DNA of 64,000 bases from Actinomadura physcomitrii (GCF_008923205.2 NZ_WBMS02000005.1:118154-182153); one strand, 5' to 3'. Positions 1-9,150 are shown, counted from the stretch's first letter. Notes: a model not told the origin generated them from the letters alone. A program made the numbers and translations.

Positions 1-1183
1 GCTCGCGCTGGGCGAGCATCTTCTCGTCGGTCATCCGCTGCATGAACAGGTTCGGCGCGTGGTCGGTGATCGCGTAGTACTCCAGGCCGCGGTCCGCGGC
101 GGCGGCGACCATGTCCTCCAGGGAGGCGATGCCGTCGGTCAGGTCGGTGTGGCTGTGCAGGTCGCCGCGCAGGTCCTCAACGGTGACCAGGCGGGGCAGC
201 TCGTCCTTCAGCGCCGCCTCGATCTCCCCGGTGTCCTCGCGAAGGGCGGGATGGATCCACGGCAGGCCGAGCCGCTCGTAGACCTCCTCCTCGGTGCTGG
301 ACACGATCAGGTCGCCGGAGTCCGCGTCGAACAGCCCGTACTCCGACAGCTTCAGCCCCGCCTTCACCGCGATCTCGCGGGTGCGGATGTTGTGCGCCTG
401 CGAGCCGGTGAAGTACTGCAGCGCCGCGCCCCACGACTCCGGCGGGACGACCCGCAGGTCGACCTGCAGGCCCCGGTCGGTGCGGATCGAGGTCTTCTTG
501 TCGCCGCCGACGACCACCTCGGCGACGAGCGGCAGCGCGGTGAACGCCGCCATGATCGGGTGCGGGTCGGCGGACGCGGCGAGCACGTCGACGTCGCCGA
601 TCGTCTCGCGCATCCGGCGCAGCGAGCCCGCGTGCATGCACCGCTCCACCTGCGGGAGCGCCGACAGCGCCGCGACGACCTCGTCGGCGACGCCCGCCGC
701 CGCGTCGAGCAGGACGCGCTCGCCGGAGCTGCGCATCAGCTCGATGCCGCGCAGGATGTTGTCCTCGGTCCTGGTCCCGAAGCCCTTCAGCCCGCGCAGC
801 CGGCCCTCCTTGATCGCGTCGGCCAGCTCGTCGACCGAGGAGATGCCGAGCTCCTCGTAGACGGCCAGGGCCTTCTTCGGGCCGAGCGTCGGGATCGCGG
901 TGAGCGCGCGGACGCCCGCGGGGATCTGCGCGCGCAGCTCCTCGACCTGCCGGATCGTCCCGGTGGCGGTGTAGTCGAGGACCTTCTTCGCGATCGCCTC
1001 GCCGACCGTCGGGATCTTGCGCAGCCCGGCCAGGTCGAGGTCGGAGATGTCGTCGGGATGGCCCGCGATCGCGCGCGCGGCCTTCTCGTACGCCCGGATC
1101 TTGAAGGCGTCGCCGCCGGTGATGGAGAGCAGGTCGGCCAGCTCCTGGATGAGGGCGGCGGCCTCGTCGTTCGCGCGTGCCAT
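1..1183 (-). CDS. polX: DNA polymerase/3'-5' exonuclease PolX, 3' end outside window
   Basis: Family X DNA polymerase, a short-gap repair enzyme that in bacteria carries a C-terminal PHP exonuclease domain. It starts at ATG 1183 and 394 codons are visible; the family is usually about 570 residues, so the C-terminal third lies beyond the left edge. Visible in order: an N-terminal helix-hairpin-helix region with the sequence GLRKIPTVGEAIAKKV, a second hairpin (AIPTLGPKKALAVYEELG), the nucleotidyltransferase palm with the paired acidic motif GDVDVLAAS and the third acidic strand QVDLRVV, then the start of the PHP domain with the metal-binding motif GDLHSHTDLTDG. It is transcribed leftward, downstream of prcB. 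Confidence 0.92.
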   Translation of the reverse strand, partial: MARANDEAAALIQELADLLSITGGDAFKIRAYEKAARAIAGHPDDISDLDLAGLRKIPTVGEAIAKKVLDYTATGTIRQVEELRAQIPAGVRALTAIPTLGPKKALAVYEELGISSVDELADAIKEGRLRGLKGFGTRTEDNILRGIELMRSSGERVLLDAAAGVADEVVAALSALPQVERCMHAGSLRRMRETIGDVDVLAASADPHPIMAAFTALPLVAEVVVGGDKKTSIRTDRGLQVDLRVVPPESWGAALQYFTGSQAHNIRTREIAVKAGLKLSEYGLFDADSGDLIVSSTEEEVYERLGLPWIHPALREDTGEIEAALKDELPRLVTVEDLRGDLHSHTDLTDGIASLEDMVAAAADRGLEYYAITDHAPNLFMQRMTDEKMLAQRE

Positions 1184-1275
1184 ACGCCGAGTCTATGAGC
1201 CGGGTACGACGTTCCCGGAGGCGGCGGGGTCGCGGAGCGCAAGGCATCCGTGACCCTGTGCGACCTCCTGTATCG

Positions 1276-1296
1276 CCCGCCGTCGCCGGCGGCGGG
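1276..1296 (-). terminator. Small GC hairpin directly after prcB
   Basis: Seven-base perfect arms (CCCGCCG/CGGCGGG) with a 7-nt loop sit immediately after the prcB stop codon on the minus strand. There is no T-run, as is common for actinomycete terminators. It could also be chance in such GC-rich DNA. Confidence 0.35.
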
Positions 1297-2136
1297 TCAG
1301 CGCAGCGGCGCGACCGGGCCGTTCGGCTCGCGCATCCGGCCCTCCAGCACCTCCGCGGCGATCGCGGAGATCTGCTCCTCGGGCAGCCGCCGGTAGCCGT
1401 CCGCGGCGACGGCCGCGATCGTCGGGTAGATGCGCCGCGACAGGTCGGGCCCGCCGGTGGCCGTGTCGTCGTCGGCCGCGTCGTACAGCGCCTGGACGCA
1501 CACCCTCGCGGCGTCCTCCACCGGCAGCTCGGGCCGGTACAGCTTCTTCAGCGCGCCCAGCGCGTAGGGGGAGCCGGAGCCGTCCGCGTGGAAGTCGCGG
1601 GCGAGCTGCGGGGCGCCGGTGATGTCGTAGGTGTAGATGCGGGCGTCGCCCGAGTCGGGGTCGTACCCGGCGAACAGCGGGACGACCGCGAGCCCCTGCA
1701 TGGCCTGCGCGAGGTTGGCCTGGATGACGGCGCCGAGCCGGCGGGCCTTGCCCGGCAGCGACAGCGGGACCGTCTCCATCTTCTCGTAGTGCTCCAGCTC
1801 CACCTGGAACAGCCGGACCATCTCCAGCGCGAGCCCGACGGTGCCGGCGAACGCCACGGCGGAGTACTCGTCGGCCCGCTGGACCTTGTCCAGCTCCCGG
1901 TAGGCGATCCGGTTGCCCTGGGTGGCGCGGCGGTCCCCGGCCATCATGACGCCGCCCTCGATCGTCAGCGCGAGCACGGTGGTGCCGTGCGGCAGCTCCG
2001 GGACCGTCCCGGCGTCCGGCACCCGGTTGACGGGCAGCAGGTCGGGGGAGTGCAGGCGCAGGAAGTCGACGAACGACGCCGGTCCCGCCTCGAAGAACTC
2101 CGGCGGCAGTCCCTGGTCATCGGTCCGGCCGGTCAC
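1297..2136 (-). CDS. prcB: 20S proteasome beta subunit (solitary copy)
   Basis: Catalytic beta subunit of the actinobacterial 20S proteasome, an N-terminal nucleophile hydrolase that degrades pupylated proteins once its propeptide is removed. 279 residues from GTG 2136, with a GAGG-type ribosome site upstream. The propeptide ends at PHG and mature Thr1 is residue 52 (GTTVLAL). Asp17 is Asp68 in AGDRRATQG and Lys33 is Lys84 in RELDKVQ, so the catalytic set is complete. The family segment LYDAADDDTATGGPDL is also present. Unusually, no prcA, pup, mpa/arc or dop lies next to it; the next gene is polX and the upstream neighbour is a DMT exporter. It may be a second prcB copy. Confidence 0.93.
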   Translation of the reverse strand: MTGRTDDQGLPPEFFEAGPASFVDFLRLHSPDLLPVNRVPDAGTVPELPHGTTVLALTIEGGVMMAGDRRATQGNRIAYRELDKVQRADEYSAVAFAGTVGLALEMVRLFQVELEHYEKMETVPLSLPGKARRLGAVIQANLAQAMQGLAVVPLFAGYDPDSGDARIYTYDITGAPQLARDFHADGSGSPYALGALKKLYRPELPVEDAARVCVQALYDAADDDTATGGPDLSRRIYPTIAAVAADGYRRLPEEQISAIAAEVLEGRMREPNGPVAPLR

Positions 2137-2217
2137 GGCGGCTCCTCTCTGCTGGGTGGTGCTCCTGCGGTGATCCTTCCACCGATCCTGCCACGCTCGC
2201 CCCGTTCCATGCTCCCG

Positions 2218-3153
2218 TCAGGCCTCGGGGACCTCCCGCGGCTCCTTCCGGCTCCGCGTGGCGCCCGCGCACGCGACGATGACGCAGCCGATCGCGACCC
2301 ACTGCCGCCCGCTGAGGATCTCGCCGAGGACGACCACCCCGACCAGCGCGGCGACGGCGGGCTCCAGGCTCATCAGGATGCCGAACACCCGGGCGGGCAC
2401 CCGCCGGAGCGCCTCCAGCTCCAGCGAGTAGGGGATCACCGACGACAGCAGCCCGACCCCGAGCCCGATCGGCAGCAGCGCGGGGTCGAACACGGCGCCG
2501 CCGCCGGCCGCGAGGCCGCCCGGCAGCACGACGAGCGTGCCGATGATGCTGGCGAGGGCGAGGCCGGTGCTGCCCGGGATCCGCCGCCCGGTGGCGGCGG
2601 TCAGCAGGATGTAGCAGGCCCAGCCGACCGCGGCGACCAGCGCGAACGCGATCCCCGCGAGGCTCACGTCGCCGCCGCCGCGGGCGAGCATCACCACGCC
2701 GGCGCCCGCCAGCGCGGCCCACAGCAGGTCCCGCGGGCGGCGCGAGCCGGCGATGGCGACCGACAGCGGCCCGAGGAACTCGATGGTCACCGCCACGCCG
2801 AGCGGGATCCGCGACAGCGCCTGGTAGAACGCGAAGTTCATGCCGGCGAGCGCGACGCCGTAGCCGGCGACGACGGCCAGGCTCGTCCAGGAGTGGTCGC
2901 GCAGGATCGTCCGCAGCCCCCTGCGGGCGAGGAAGCCCAGCACGAGCGCCGAGGCCAGCAGCCGGATCGACACCACCGACGTCGGCGGCAGCCGCTCGAA
3001 CAGGTGCTTGGCCAGGCCCGCGCCGACCTGCACGGACACGATGCCGAGCAGGATCATGGCGGGCGGCGGCACCGAGCCGAGCGACAGCGTGCGGGCGCGG
3101 CGGGCCGCCCGGCCCGCCGCACCGTAGGACCCGGGGGCCTCGGCGAGTGCCAA
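2218..3153 (-). CDS. EamA/RhtA-type DMT family exporter
   Basis: Ten-segment inner membrane transporter of the drug/metabolite superfamily, 311 residues. The two EamA repeats resemble RhtA-type amino acid (threonine/homoserine) exporters; the substrate cannot be read from sequence. Hydrophobic segments run through the protein from MILLGIVSVQVGAGLAKH (about residue 33), including the RhtA-like FAFYQALSRIPLGVAVTIE and the C-terminal VAALVGVVVLGEILSGRQW. The start used is TTG 3153, four bases after the upstream permease stop and preceded by GGGAG; an internal ATG at 3057 would remove 32 polar residues. Tight spacing suggests co-transcription with the ABC-2 pair. Confidence 0.85.
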   Translation of the reverse strand: MALAEAPGSYGAAGRAARRARTLSLGSVPPPAMILLGIVSVQVGAGLAKHLFERLPPTSVVSIRLLASALVLGFLARRGLRTILRDHSWTSLAVVAGYGVALAGMNFAFYQALSRIPLGVAVTIEFLGPLSVAIAGSRRPRDLLWAALAGAGVVMLARGGGDVSLAGIAFALVAAVGWACYILLTAATGRRIPGSTGLALASIIGTLVVLPGGLAAGGGAVFDPALLPIGLGVGLLSSVIPYSLELEALRRVPARVFGILMSLEPAVAALVGVVVLGEILSGRQWVAIGCVIVACAGATRSRKEPREVPEA

Positions 3154-3156
3154 CGA

Positions 3157-3948
3157 TCACTCCCAGCGGAAGAAGCGGGCGGCGAGGGCGAGGCCGGCGG
3201 CCGCCCACACCGCGAGGACCAGCAGCGGCTCGCCCGGGAACGCCGCGCCGTGCTGCAGCACCTGGCGCAGCCCGTCGGCGAGCGCCGAGATCGGCAGCAG
3301 CTCCAGCACGTCCCGGACGGCGCCGGGGAACTTGTCGAGGGGGAACACCACGCCGCCGACGGCCAGCAGCAGGATGTAGACCAGGTTCGCGGCGGCGAGG
3401 GTCGCCTCGGCGCGCAGCGTCCCGGCCATCAGCAGCCCGAACCCGCTGAACGCGGCCGTCCCGAGCAGCAGCAGGACGATCACCGAGGCGGGGTCGCCGT
3501 GCGGGTGCCAGCCGAGCGCCAGCGCGACCGCGCACACCACGACCGCCTGCAAAATCTCGACGGCGACCACCGACAGGGTCTTGGCGGCGATCAGCCCGCC
3601 GCGCGGCAGCGGGGTGGCGCCGAGCCGCTTGAGCACGCCGTAGCGGCGCTCGAACCCGGTGCCGATCGCCTGGCCGGTGAACGCGGTGGACATCACCGCG
3701 AGCGCGAGGACGCCCGGCGCGAGGAAGTCGACGCGGCGGCCGGCGCCGAGGTCCAGCAGGGAGGTGGCGCTGAACAGGGTCAGCAGCACCACCGGGATGA
3801 TCAGGGTGAGCAGCAGCTGCTCGCCGTTGCGCACCACGGCCCGGAACTCGTAGCCGGCCTGGGAGAGGATCATCCGCGGCAGCGGGACGGCCCCCGGCGC
3901 CGGCGACAGGTCCAGCGCCGCGGGCGTCGCCGCCGGTGTCGTGGTCAT
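3157..3948 (-). CDS. ABC-2 type transporter permease
   Basis: Membrane subunit of an ABC-2 (DrrB-like) exporter, 263 residues. A polar N-terminus is followed by about six hydrophobic segments (for example LTLIIPVVLLTLFSAT, VEILQAVVVCAVALALGW and LVYILLLAVGGVVFPLDK). The ATG at 3948 overlaps the stop of the ATPase gene by four bases (ATGA), which fixes the start and implies translational coupling. With the ATPase it forms a half-size exporter of the drug, lipid or antibiotic type; the substrate is unknown. Confidence 0.87.
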   Translation of the reverse strand: MTTTPAATPAALDLSPAPGAVPLPRMILSQAGYEFRAVVRNGEQLLLTLIIPVVLLTLFSATSLLDLGAGRRVDFLAPGVLALAVMSTAFTGQAIGTGFERRYGVLKRLGATPLPRGGLIAAKTLSVVAVEILQAVVVCAVALALGWHPHGDPASVIVLLLLGTAAFSGFGLLMAGTLRAEATLAAANLVYILLLAVGGVVFPLDKFPGAVRDVLELLPISALADGLRQVLQHGAAFPGEPLLVLAVWAAAGLALAARFFRWE

Positions 3949-4871
3949 GAGCGCAGCTCCCGTCCGGTCAGTTCCAGGAAGACGTCCTCCAGCGTGCGCC
4001 GCTCGATCCGCAGGTCCTCGGTCATCACGCCGTGCGAGGCGCACCAGGTGGTGACGGTGGCGAGCAGCTCCGGGCTGACGTCGGCCTCGATCAGGTAGTG
4101 CCCGGCGGGCGACTCCTTGGCGGCGCTGCCGGCGGGCAGCGCCGACAGCAGCTCCTCCAGGCCGAGGCCGGGCCGGGCGCGGAAGCGCAGCTGCCGCTCG
4201 GCGCCGGTCAGCTCCTGCGGGCTGCCCTCGGCCACGACCTTGCCGTGGTCGACGATCACGACCTTGTCGGAGAGCCGCTCGGCCTCGTCCATGTTGTGCG
4301 TGGTGAGGACCACCGACACGCCGGCCGCGCGCAGCTCCTCGATCAGCTCCCAGGTGGCGTGCCGCGCCTGCGGGTCGAGGCCGGTGGACGGCTCGTCCAG
4401 GAACACCAGCTCGGGACGTCCGACCACGGCGACCGCGAGCGACAGCCGCTGCTGCTGGCCGCCCGACATCCGGCGGAAGGCGGTGCGGGCGTGCTCGGTG
4501 AGGCCGAGCCGCGCCAGCAGCGCCGCCGGGTCGAGGGGCGTGGCGTGGAACGAGGCGACGAGCCGCAGGAACTCGGCGGCCTTCGCGGTGCCGGGCACGC
4601 CGCCCGACTGCGGCATCACCCCGACGCGGGGCTTGAGCGCCCGCGCGTCGGCGACCGGGTCCAGTCCGAGGACCCGGACGGTGCCCGCGTCGGCGCGCCG
4701 GAAGCCCTCGCAGATCTCGATCGTGGTGGTCTTGCCCGCGCCGTTCGGGCCGAGCAGCGCGGTGACGGCGCCCCGGGCGGCGCTGAACGACAGGCCGTCC
4801 ACGGCCGTCGCCGTGCCATAGCGCTTGACGAGCGTGTCCAGCTCGACGGCGCCGTCTCCGGGGGTCGTCAT
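3945..4871 (-). CDS. ABC-2 type transporter ATP-binding protein (DrrA-like)
   Basis: ATPase partner of the downstream permease, 308 residues from ATG 4871. Visible motifs are Walker A GPNGAGKTT, the Q-loop region MPQSGGVPG, signature MSGGQQQRLSLA, Walker B LVFLDEPSTGLDP and the switch histidine in VVLTTHNMDEAERLSD. The C-terminal extension after residue 230 is typical of the DrrA/CcmA-like family. The gene could be read further upstream in the same frame, but that extension is low-complexity and lacks family similarity. Confidence 0.9.
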   Translation of the reverse strand: MTTPGDGAVELDTLVKRYGTATAVDGLSFSAARGAVTALLGPNGAGKTTTIEICEGFRRADAGTVRVLGLDPVADARALKPRVGVMPQSGGVPGTAKAAEFLRLVASFHATPLDPAALLARLGLTEHARTAFRRMSGGQQQRLSLAVAVVGRPELVFLDEPSTGLDPQARHATWELIEELRAAGVSVVLTTHNMDEAERLSDKVVIVDHGKVVAEGSPQELTGAERQLRFRARPGLGLEELLSALPAGSAAKESPAGHYLIEADVSPELLATVTTWCASHGVMTEDLRIERRTLEDVFLELTGRELRS

Positions 4872-5063
4872 GGCAATGAGTTTAGGTCCGCCGCCCGGGC
4901 GCTCCGCGCGGGGTGCCGCCGCTGTACCGGGTGAAAGCCGGGTAAAGGGGCGGAGCCAGGACGGCTCGGCGTGTGACGGGGCTGGTTTCGCCCGCGGGGC
5001 GGCGGGAAGCTCTCGGCCTGTCGCCGGGGGCGGACCGGTGCCGGGGCCGCGGGGAGGGGGGCC

Positions 5064-5246
5064 ATGCGGGTCGTCGTGCTCGGCGGGACCGTGCTGGTCA
5101 AGCGCGGTGAGACGGCGGACGCCGGGCCCCAGCGCGGATGCGGCACCACGACACGGACCGGCAGGAGGCGAAAGGCGGGCACGATCGTGACCCCGCACGA
5201 CCTGGCCGCCGGCGAGCACGCCGTGACCCGGGCGGGCGCGCTGTGA
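5064..5246 (+). CDS. Possible small ORF overlapping the APC transporter start
   Basis: A 60-codon reading frame whose ATG 5064 follows a strong purine tract (GGGAGGGGGG). Its TGA (5244-5246) overlaps the GTG start of the transporter gene at 5243, a GTGA arrangement typical of translational coupling. The peptide (begins MRVVVLGGTVLVKRG, ends AAGEHAVTRAGAL) matches no family I know. It may be a leader or chance. Between the ABC ATPase start at 4871 and this ORF (4872-5063) I see only GC-rich sequence and no recognisable riboswitch. Confidence 0.3.
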   Translation: MRVVVLGGTVLVKRGETADAGPQRGCGTTTRTGRRRKAGTIVTPHDLAAGEHAVTRAGAL

Positions 5247-5260
5247 CCCGGACGGGCGCG
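5221..5260 (+). repeat. 20-bp tandem duplication across the transporter start
   Basis: Positions 5221-5240 and 5241-5260 are near-identical 20-base units (18 of 20 match; core GTGACCCGG-CGGGCGCG). The second copy supplies the GTG start codon of the APC transporter. It looks like a recent slippage duplication at the translation start. Confidence 0.6.
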
Positions 5261-6715
5261 GGGGCGGGCCGGGGGTCGTTCGCACGCTCGCTGGTGCGGA
5301 CCAAGCCGGTCGACCGGATCGTCGCCGAGGGCGGGCACGGCGAGGGCGGCGAGCTGCGGCGCTCGATGAGCCTGCTGCAGCTGACCCTGTTCAGCGTGGG
5401 CGCGACCCTCGGCACGGGAATCTTCGTCGTGCTCGGGGAGGCGGTGCCGAAGGCGGGCCCGGCGGTGGTGCTGGCGTTCGTGCTCGCCGCCGTGACGGCG
5501 CTGTTCTCCGCGCTGTCCTACGCCGAGCTGGCCGGGACGATCCCGGTGTCCGGCTCGTCCTACTCCTACGCCTACGCGACGCTCGGCGAGCTGGTGGCGT
5601 GGGTGTGCGGGTGGTGCCTGCTGCTGGAGTACGCGGTCTCGGTGTCGGCGGTCGCGGTCGGATGGGGCTCCTACCTCAATGAGTTCCTCGAAAAGGCGGG
5701 CGCCGGCACGATGCCCGCCGCGGTCAGCGGCCCGCCGGGGGACGGCGGGCTGCTCAACCTCCCGGCCGTGGTCGTGGTGGTGTTCGCGGCGCTGCTGCTG
5801 CTGCGCGGCACCTCCGAGAGCGCCCGCGCCAACACGATCATGGTGTTCCTGAAGATCGCCGTGCTGCTGTTCTTCTGCGCGGTCGCCTTCACCGCGTTCC
5901 GCTCGGGCAACCTGAGCCCGTTCGCGCCGATGGGCTGGGCGGGCATCAGCGCCGCGGGGTCCAAGGTGTTCTTCTCCTACATCGGGTTCGACGCCGCGTC
6001 CACCGCCGGTGAGGAGGCCCGCAACCCGCGCCGGGACCTGCCGCTCGCGATCGTCCTGTCGCTGGCGATCGTGACGGCGGTGTACGTGCTGGTCGGGCTC
6101 GCCGCGGTCGGCGCCATGCACTGGACCCGGTTCTCGCTCAGCGGCTCGGAAGCGTCGCTGGCCCTGGTGCTGGACCAGGCGACCGGCCGGGCCTGGCCGT
6201 CGATGATCCTGTCGCTCGGCGCGGTCGTCGCGATCGCCAGCGTCGTCCTCACCGTCATGTACGGGCAGACCCGCATCCTGTTCGCGATGTCGCGGGACGG
6301 CCTCGTCCCGCACGTGTTCCAGCGGGTCAGCCCGCGCCGGGCGGTGCCGGTGGCCAACACCGTGATCGTCGCGGCGTTCATCGCGGTCCTCGCCGCCGCG
6401 GTGCCGCTGGGCCGGCTCGTGGACGCCACCAGCATCGGCACGCTGTTCGCGTTCGCGCTGGTCAGCCTGGGCGTGATCGTGCTGCGCCGGACGAGGCCGG
6501 ACCTGCCGCGCGGCTTCCGGACGCCGCTGTACCCGCTGACGCCGCTGATCGGCATCGCGCTCTGCGTGTACCTGATGGTAGGCCTCGGCAGCGTGACCTG
6601 GATCGTGTTCGCGCTGTGGACCCTGGCCGGGCTGGTCGCCTACTTTCTGTACGGGCGCCGCCACTCGCGGCTGGCGGCCGAGACGTCCGGCGTCCCCGGA
6701 AGGGGGCCGCGATGA
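5243..6715 (+). CDS. APC family amino acid permease (CAT/YfnA type)
   Basis: Inner membrane amino acid transporter of the APC superfamily, cationic amino acid transporter branch, 490 residues and about 12 transmembrane segments. Typical sequences are GATLGTGIFVVLGEA in the first helix, PVSGSSYSYAYATLGE after the second, and FFSYIGFDAASTAGEEARNP in the sixth; later helices carry the MYGQTRILFAMSRDG motif. GTG 5243 is chosen because the soluble N-terminus (RTKPVDRIVAEG) then has normal family length. Substrate specificity cannot be set from sequence alone; basic amino acids are the usual substrates. Confidence 0.88.
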   Translation: MTRTGAGAGRGSFARSLVRTKPVDRIVAEGGHGEGGELRRSMSLLQLTLFSVGATLGTGIFVVLGEAVPKAGPAVVLAFVLAAVTALFSALSYAELAGTIPVSGSSYSYAYATLGELVAWVCGWCLLLEYAVSVSAVAVGWGSYLNEFLEKAGAGTMPAAVSGPPGDGGLLNLPAVVVVVFAALLLLRGTSESARANTIMVFLKIAVLLFFCAVAFTAFRSGNLSPFAPMGWAGISAAGSKVFFSYIGFDAASTAGEEARNPRRDLPLAIVLSLAIVTAVYVLVGLAAVGAMHWTRFSLSGSEASLALVLDQATGRAWPSMILSLGAVVAIASVVLTVMYGQTRILFAMSRDGLVPHVFQRVSPRRAVPVANTVIVAAFIAVLAAAVPLGRLVDATSIGTLFAFALVSLGVIVLRRTRPDLPRGFRTPLYPLTPLIGIALCVYLMVGLGSVTWIVFALWTLAGLVAYFLYGRRHSRLAAETSGVPGRGPR

Positions 6716-6819
6716 CCAGGGGCGGTCGCCGGAACGGGGGTCGCCGAAGCGCCGGCGGCCGTCGATATGCTTCCGGGTGAGCTGCCGGCCTGCTGCGCTT
6801 TCGCCTGGCGAGAAGGTCG

Positions 6820-6839
6820 AGGTTAGGTAAGGCTAACCT
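6820..6839 (+). promoter_or_regulatory. Iron box (IdeR/DmdR/DtxR-type operator) upstream of sufR
   Basis: AGGTTAG-N6-CTAACCT is a perfect inverted repeat. Read as TTAGGTAAGGCTAACCT it differs from the actinobacterial IdeR/DmdR consensus TTAGGTTAGGCTAACCTAA at one internal position and at the last two. It lies about 60-80 bases before the sufR start, so iron-dependent control of the whole SUF operon is likely, in addition to SufR itself. Confidence 0.75.
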
Positions 6840-6901
6840 GCGTGAGCTAGGACATTCCCGTTCCGGTGTTTCGCGGGAAGCAATTACGGCACACTGATGT
6901 T

Positions 6902-7744
6902 GTGAAAAACGTGAGCGAGGATCAGGCGACCCCGGAAGGCGCACCCGTGCGCCCGTCCGGCGTGCCGTCGGCCGCCTCCCATACCGAGCGCGACACCCGC
7001 GCCCGGGTGGCGCGGCTGATCCTCGAGCACGGCCCGGTCACCGCGTCCACGCTCGGCGAGCGGATGGGTCTCACGCCCGCCGCGATCCGCCGGCACCTGG
7101 ACGCGCTGCTGGCCGAGGGCATGATCGAGATCCGCAAGGCGCGGACGCCGCAGATCCGCCGCGGCCGCGGCCGTCCCGCCAAGTGGTTCGCGATCACCGA
7201 CGCGGGGCGCAGCGCGTTCGTGCACGCCTACGACGACCTGGCGAGCAGCGCGCTGCGGTTCCTGGCCGAGACGGCCGGCGACCACGCGGTCGCCGAGTTC
7301 GCCCGCCGGCAGATCGCCGACCTCGAGCGGCGCTACCGGCCCGTCGTGCAGGACGCGCCGCCGCAGCAGCGGGTCCGCACGCTCGCCGAGGCGCTCTCCG
7401 GCGACGGCTACGCCGCCGCCGCCGGCAAGGCGCCCCAGCCGGGCGGCGGCGAGCAGCTGTGCCAGCACCACTGCCCGGTCGCGCACGTCGCGGCCGAGTT
7501 CCCGCAGCTGTGCGAGGCCGAGACCGAGGCGTTCAGCCGGCTTCTGGGAGCCCCCGTCCAGCGGCTGGCCACCATCGCCCACGGCGACGGGATCTGCACC
7601 ACCCACGTCAGCCCCCGCTCCCTGTGCGGGACGGGGCGGACGGAGGATCCCGGAGCGAGCGTCACCCCTGGCGGGGACGCGGGGGAGCGGTCCCCCGAAA
7701 GAACACACACCAGTGACGAGGAGTCCGGGAGGACGTCCCTATGA
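6902..7744 (+). CDS. sufR: SufR-type Fe-S cluster sensing transcriptional regulator
   Basis: Winged-helix regulator expected to carry an Fe-S cluster and repress the suf operon when clusters are sufficient. 280 residues from GTG 6902 (GTG 6911 is an alternative; neither has a good ribosome site). Residues about 28-85 form the DeoR/ArsR-like HTH ([20 protein letters not shown]). The C-terminal half holds the cluster ligands in a C-X3-C-X12-C-X27-C arrangement ([23 protein letters not shown]). Its stop overlaps the sufB ATG by four bases. The last 45 residues are a low-complexity tail. Confidence 0.88.
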   Translation: MKNVSEDQATPEGAPVRPSGVPSAASHTERDTRARVARLILEHGPVTASTLGERMGLTPAAIRRHLDALLAEGMIEIRKARTPQIRRGRGRPAKWFAITDAGRSAFVHAYDDLASSALRFLAETAGDHAVAEFARRQIADLERRYRPVVQDAPPQQRVRTLAEALSGDGYAAAAGKAPQPGGGEQLCQHHCPVAHVAAEFPQLCEAETEAFSRLLGAPVQRLATIAHGDGICTTHVSPRSLCGTGRTEDPGASVTPGGDAGERSPERTHTSDEESGRTSL

Positions 7745-9150
7745 CTACAGCCCACCCCGAGCTGGAGGGGCTCGACAGGTACAAGTTCGGCTGGGCCGAC
7801 TCCGACGAGGCCGGCGCCTCCGCGCGGCGCGGCCTGAACGAGGACGTCGTCCGCGACATCTCGGCCAAGAAGGGCGAGCCGGACTGGATGCTCGACCTGC
7901 GCCTCAAGGGACTCCGGCTCTTCGCCAAGAAGCCGATGCCCACCTGGGGCTCGGACCTGTCGGCGATCGAGTTCGACACCATCAAGTACTTCGTCCGCTC
8001 GACCGAGAAGCAGGCGGCGTCCTGGGAAGAGCTCCCCGAGGACATCAAGAACACCTACGACAAGCTCGGCATCCCCGAGGCGGAGAAGCAGCGCCTCATC
8101 GCCGGCGTCGCCGCCCAGTACGAGTCGGAGGTCGTCTACCACAAGATCCGCGAGGACCTTGAGGAGAAGGGCGTCATCTTCGTCGACACCGACACCGGCC
8201 TGCGCGAGCACCCGGAGATCTTCCAGGAGTACTTCGGCTCGGTGATCCCGGTCGGCGACAACAAGTTCGCCGCGCTCAACACCGCCGTGTGGTCGGGCGG
8301 CTCGTTCATCTACGTGCCGCCGGGCGTCCACGTCGAGATCCCGCTGCAGGCCTACTTCCGGATCAACACCGAGAACATGGGCCAGTTCGAGCGGACGCTG
8401 ATCATCGCCGACGAGGGCTCCTACGTCCACTACGTCGAGGGCTGCACCGCGCCGATCTACAAGTCGGACTCGCTGCACTCCGCCGTCGTCGAGATCGTCG
8501 TGAAGAAGGACGCCCGCGTCCGCTACACGACCATCCAGAACTGGTCGAACAACGTCTACAACCTGGTGACCAAGCGCGCCGTCGCCTACGAGGGCGCCAC
8601 CATGGAGTGGGTCGACGGCAACATCGGCTCCAAGGTCACCATGAAGTACCCGGCGGTCTACCTGCTCGGCGAGCACGCCAAGGGCGAGACCCTGTCGATC
8701 GCGTTCGCCGGCGAGGACCAGCACCAGGACGCCGGCGCCAAGATGGTGCACGCCGCGCCGAACACCTCCAGCAGCATCATCTCCAAGTCGGTGGCGCGCG
8801 GCGGCGGCCGCACCTCCTACCGCGGGCTGGTGCAGATCCAGGAGGGCGCCGAGCACAGCAAGTCCACCGTCAAGTGCGACGCGCTGCTGGTCGACCAGAT
8901 CAGCCGGTCCGACACCTACCCCTACGTCGACGTCCGCGAGGACGACGTGGAGATGGGCCACGAGGCCACCGTCTCCAAGGTGTCGGAGGACCAGCTGTTC
9001 TACCTCATGAGCCGCGGCATGACCGAGGACGAGGCGATGGCGATGATCGTGCGCGGGTTCGTCGAGCCCATCGCGCGCGAGCTGCCGATGGAGTACGCGC
9101 TCGAGCTGAACCGGCTCATCGAGCTGCAGATGGAAGGGGCCGTCGGCTGA
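7741..9150 (+). CDS. sufB: Fe-S cluster assembly scaffold SufB
   Basis: Core subunit of the SufBC2D scaffold on which nascent Fe-S clusters are built in the cytoplasm. 469 residues, full family length. Diagnostic segments include [19 protein letters not shown], the beta-helix strand [15 protein letters not shown] and the C-terminal [20 protein letters not shown] conserved cysteine lies in [20 protein letters not shown] 7741 overlaps sufR, and the stop overlaps sufD by one base (TGATG). No intein is present, unlike in some mycobacterial SufB proteins. Confidence 0.97.
   Translation: MTTAHPELEGLDRYKFGWADSDEAGASARRGLNEDVVRDISAKKGEPDWMLDLRLKGLRLFAKKPMPTWGSDLSAIEFDTIKYFVRSTEKQAASWEELPEDIKNTYDKLGIPEAEKQRLIAGVAAQYESEVVYHKIREDLEEKGVIFVDTDTGLREHPEIFQEYFGSVIPVGDNKFAALNTAVWSGGSFIYVPPGVHVEIPLQAYFRINTENMGQFERTLIIADEGSYVHYVEGCTAPIYKSDSLHSAVVEIVVKKDARVRYTTIQNWSNNVYNLVTKRAVAYEGATMEWVDGNIGSKVTMKYPAVYLLGEHAKGETLSIAFAGEDQHQDAGAKMVHAAPNTSSSIISKSVARGGGRTSYRGLVQIQEGAEHSKSTVKCDALLVDQISRSDTYPYVDVREDDVEMGHEATVSKVSEDQLFYLMSRGMTEDEAMAMIVRGFVEPIARELPMEYALELNRLIELQMEGAVG

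Noticed and set aside
1177..4098. A 973-codon open frame on the plus strand
   Set aside because: It is antisense to prcB, the EamA exporter and the ABC permease, which have clear family motifs. Long open antisense frames are expected at this GC3 bias; its Arg/Asp/Gly-rich text matches no family.
4872..5063. Amino acid or cobalamin riboswitch upstream of the permease
   Set aside because: No conserved riboswitch core was found in the GC-rich leader.
4868..6664. A 598-codon open frame on the minus strand
   Set aside because: It lies opposite the APC permease and reads as low-complexity Arg/His/Gln-rich sequence with no motif.
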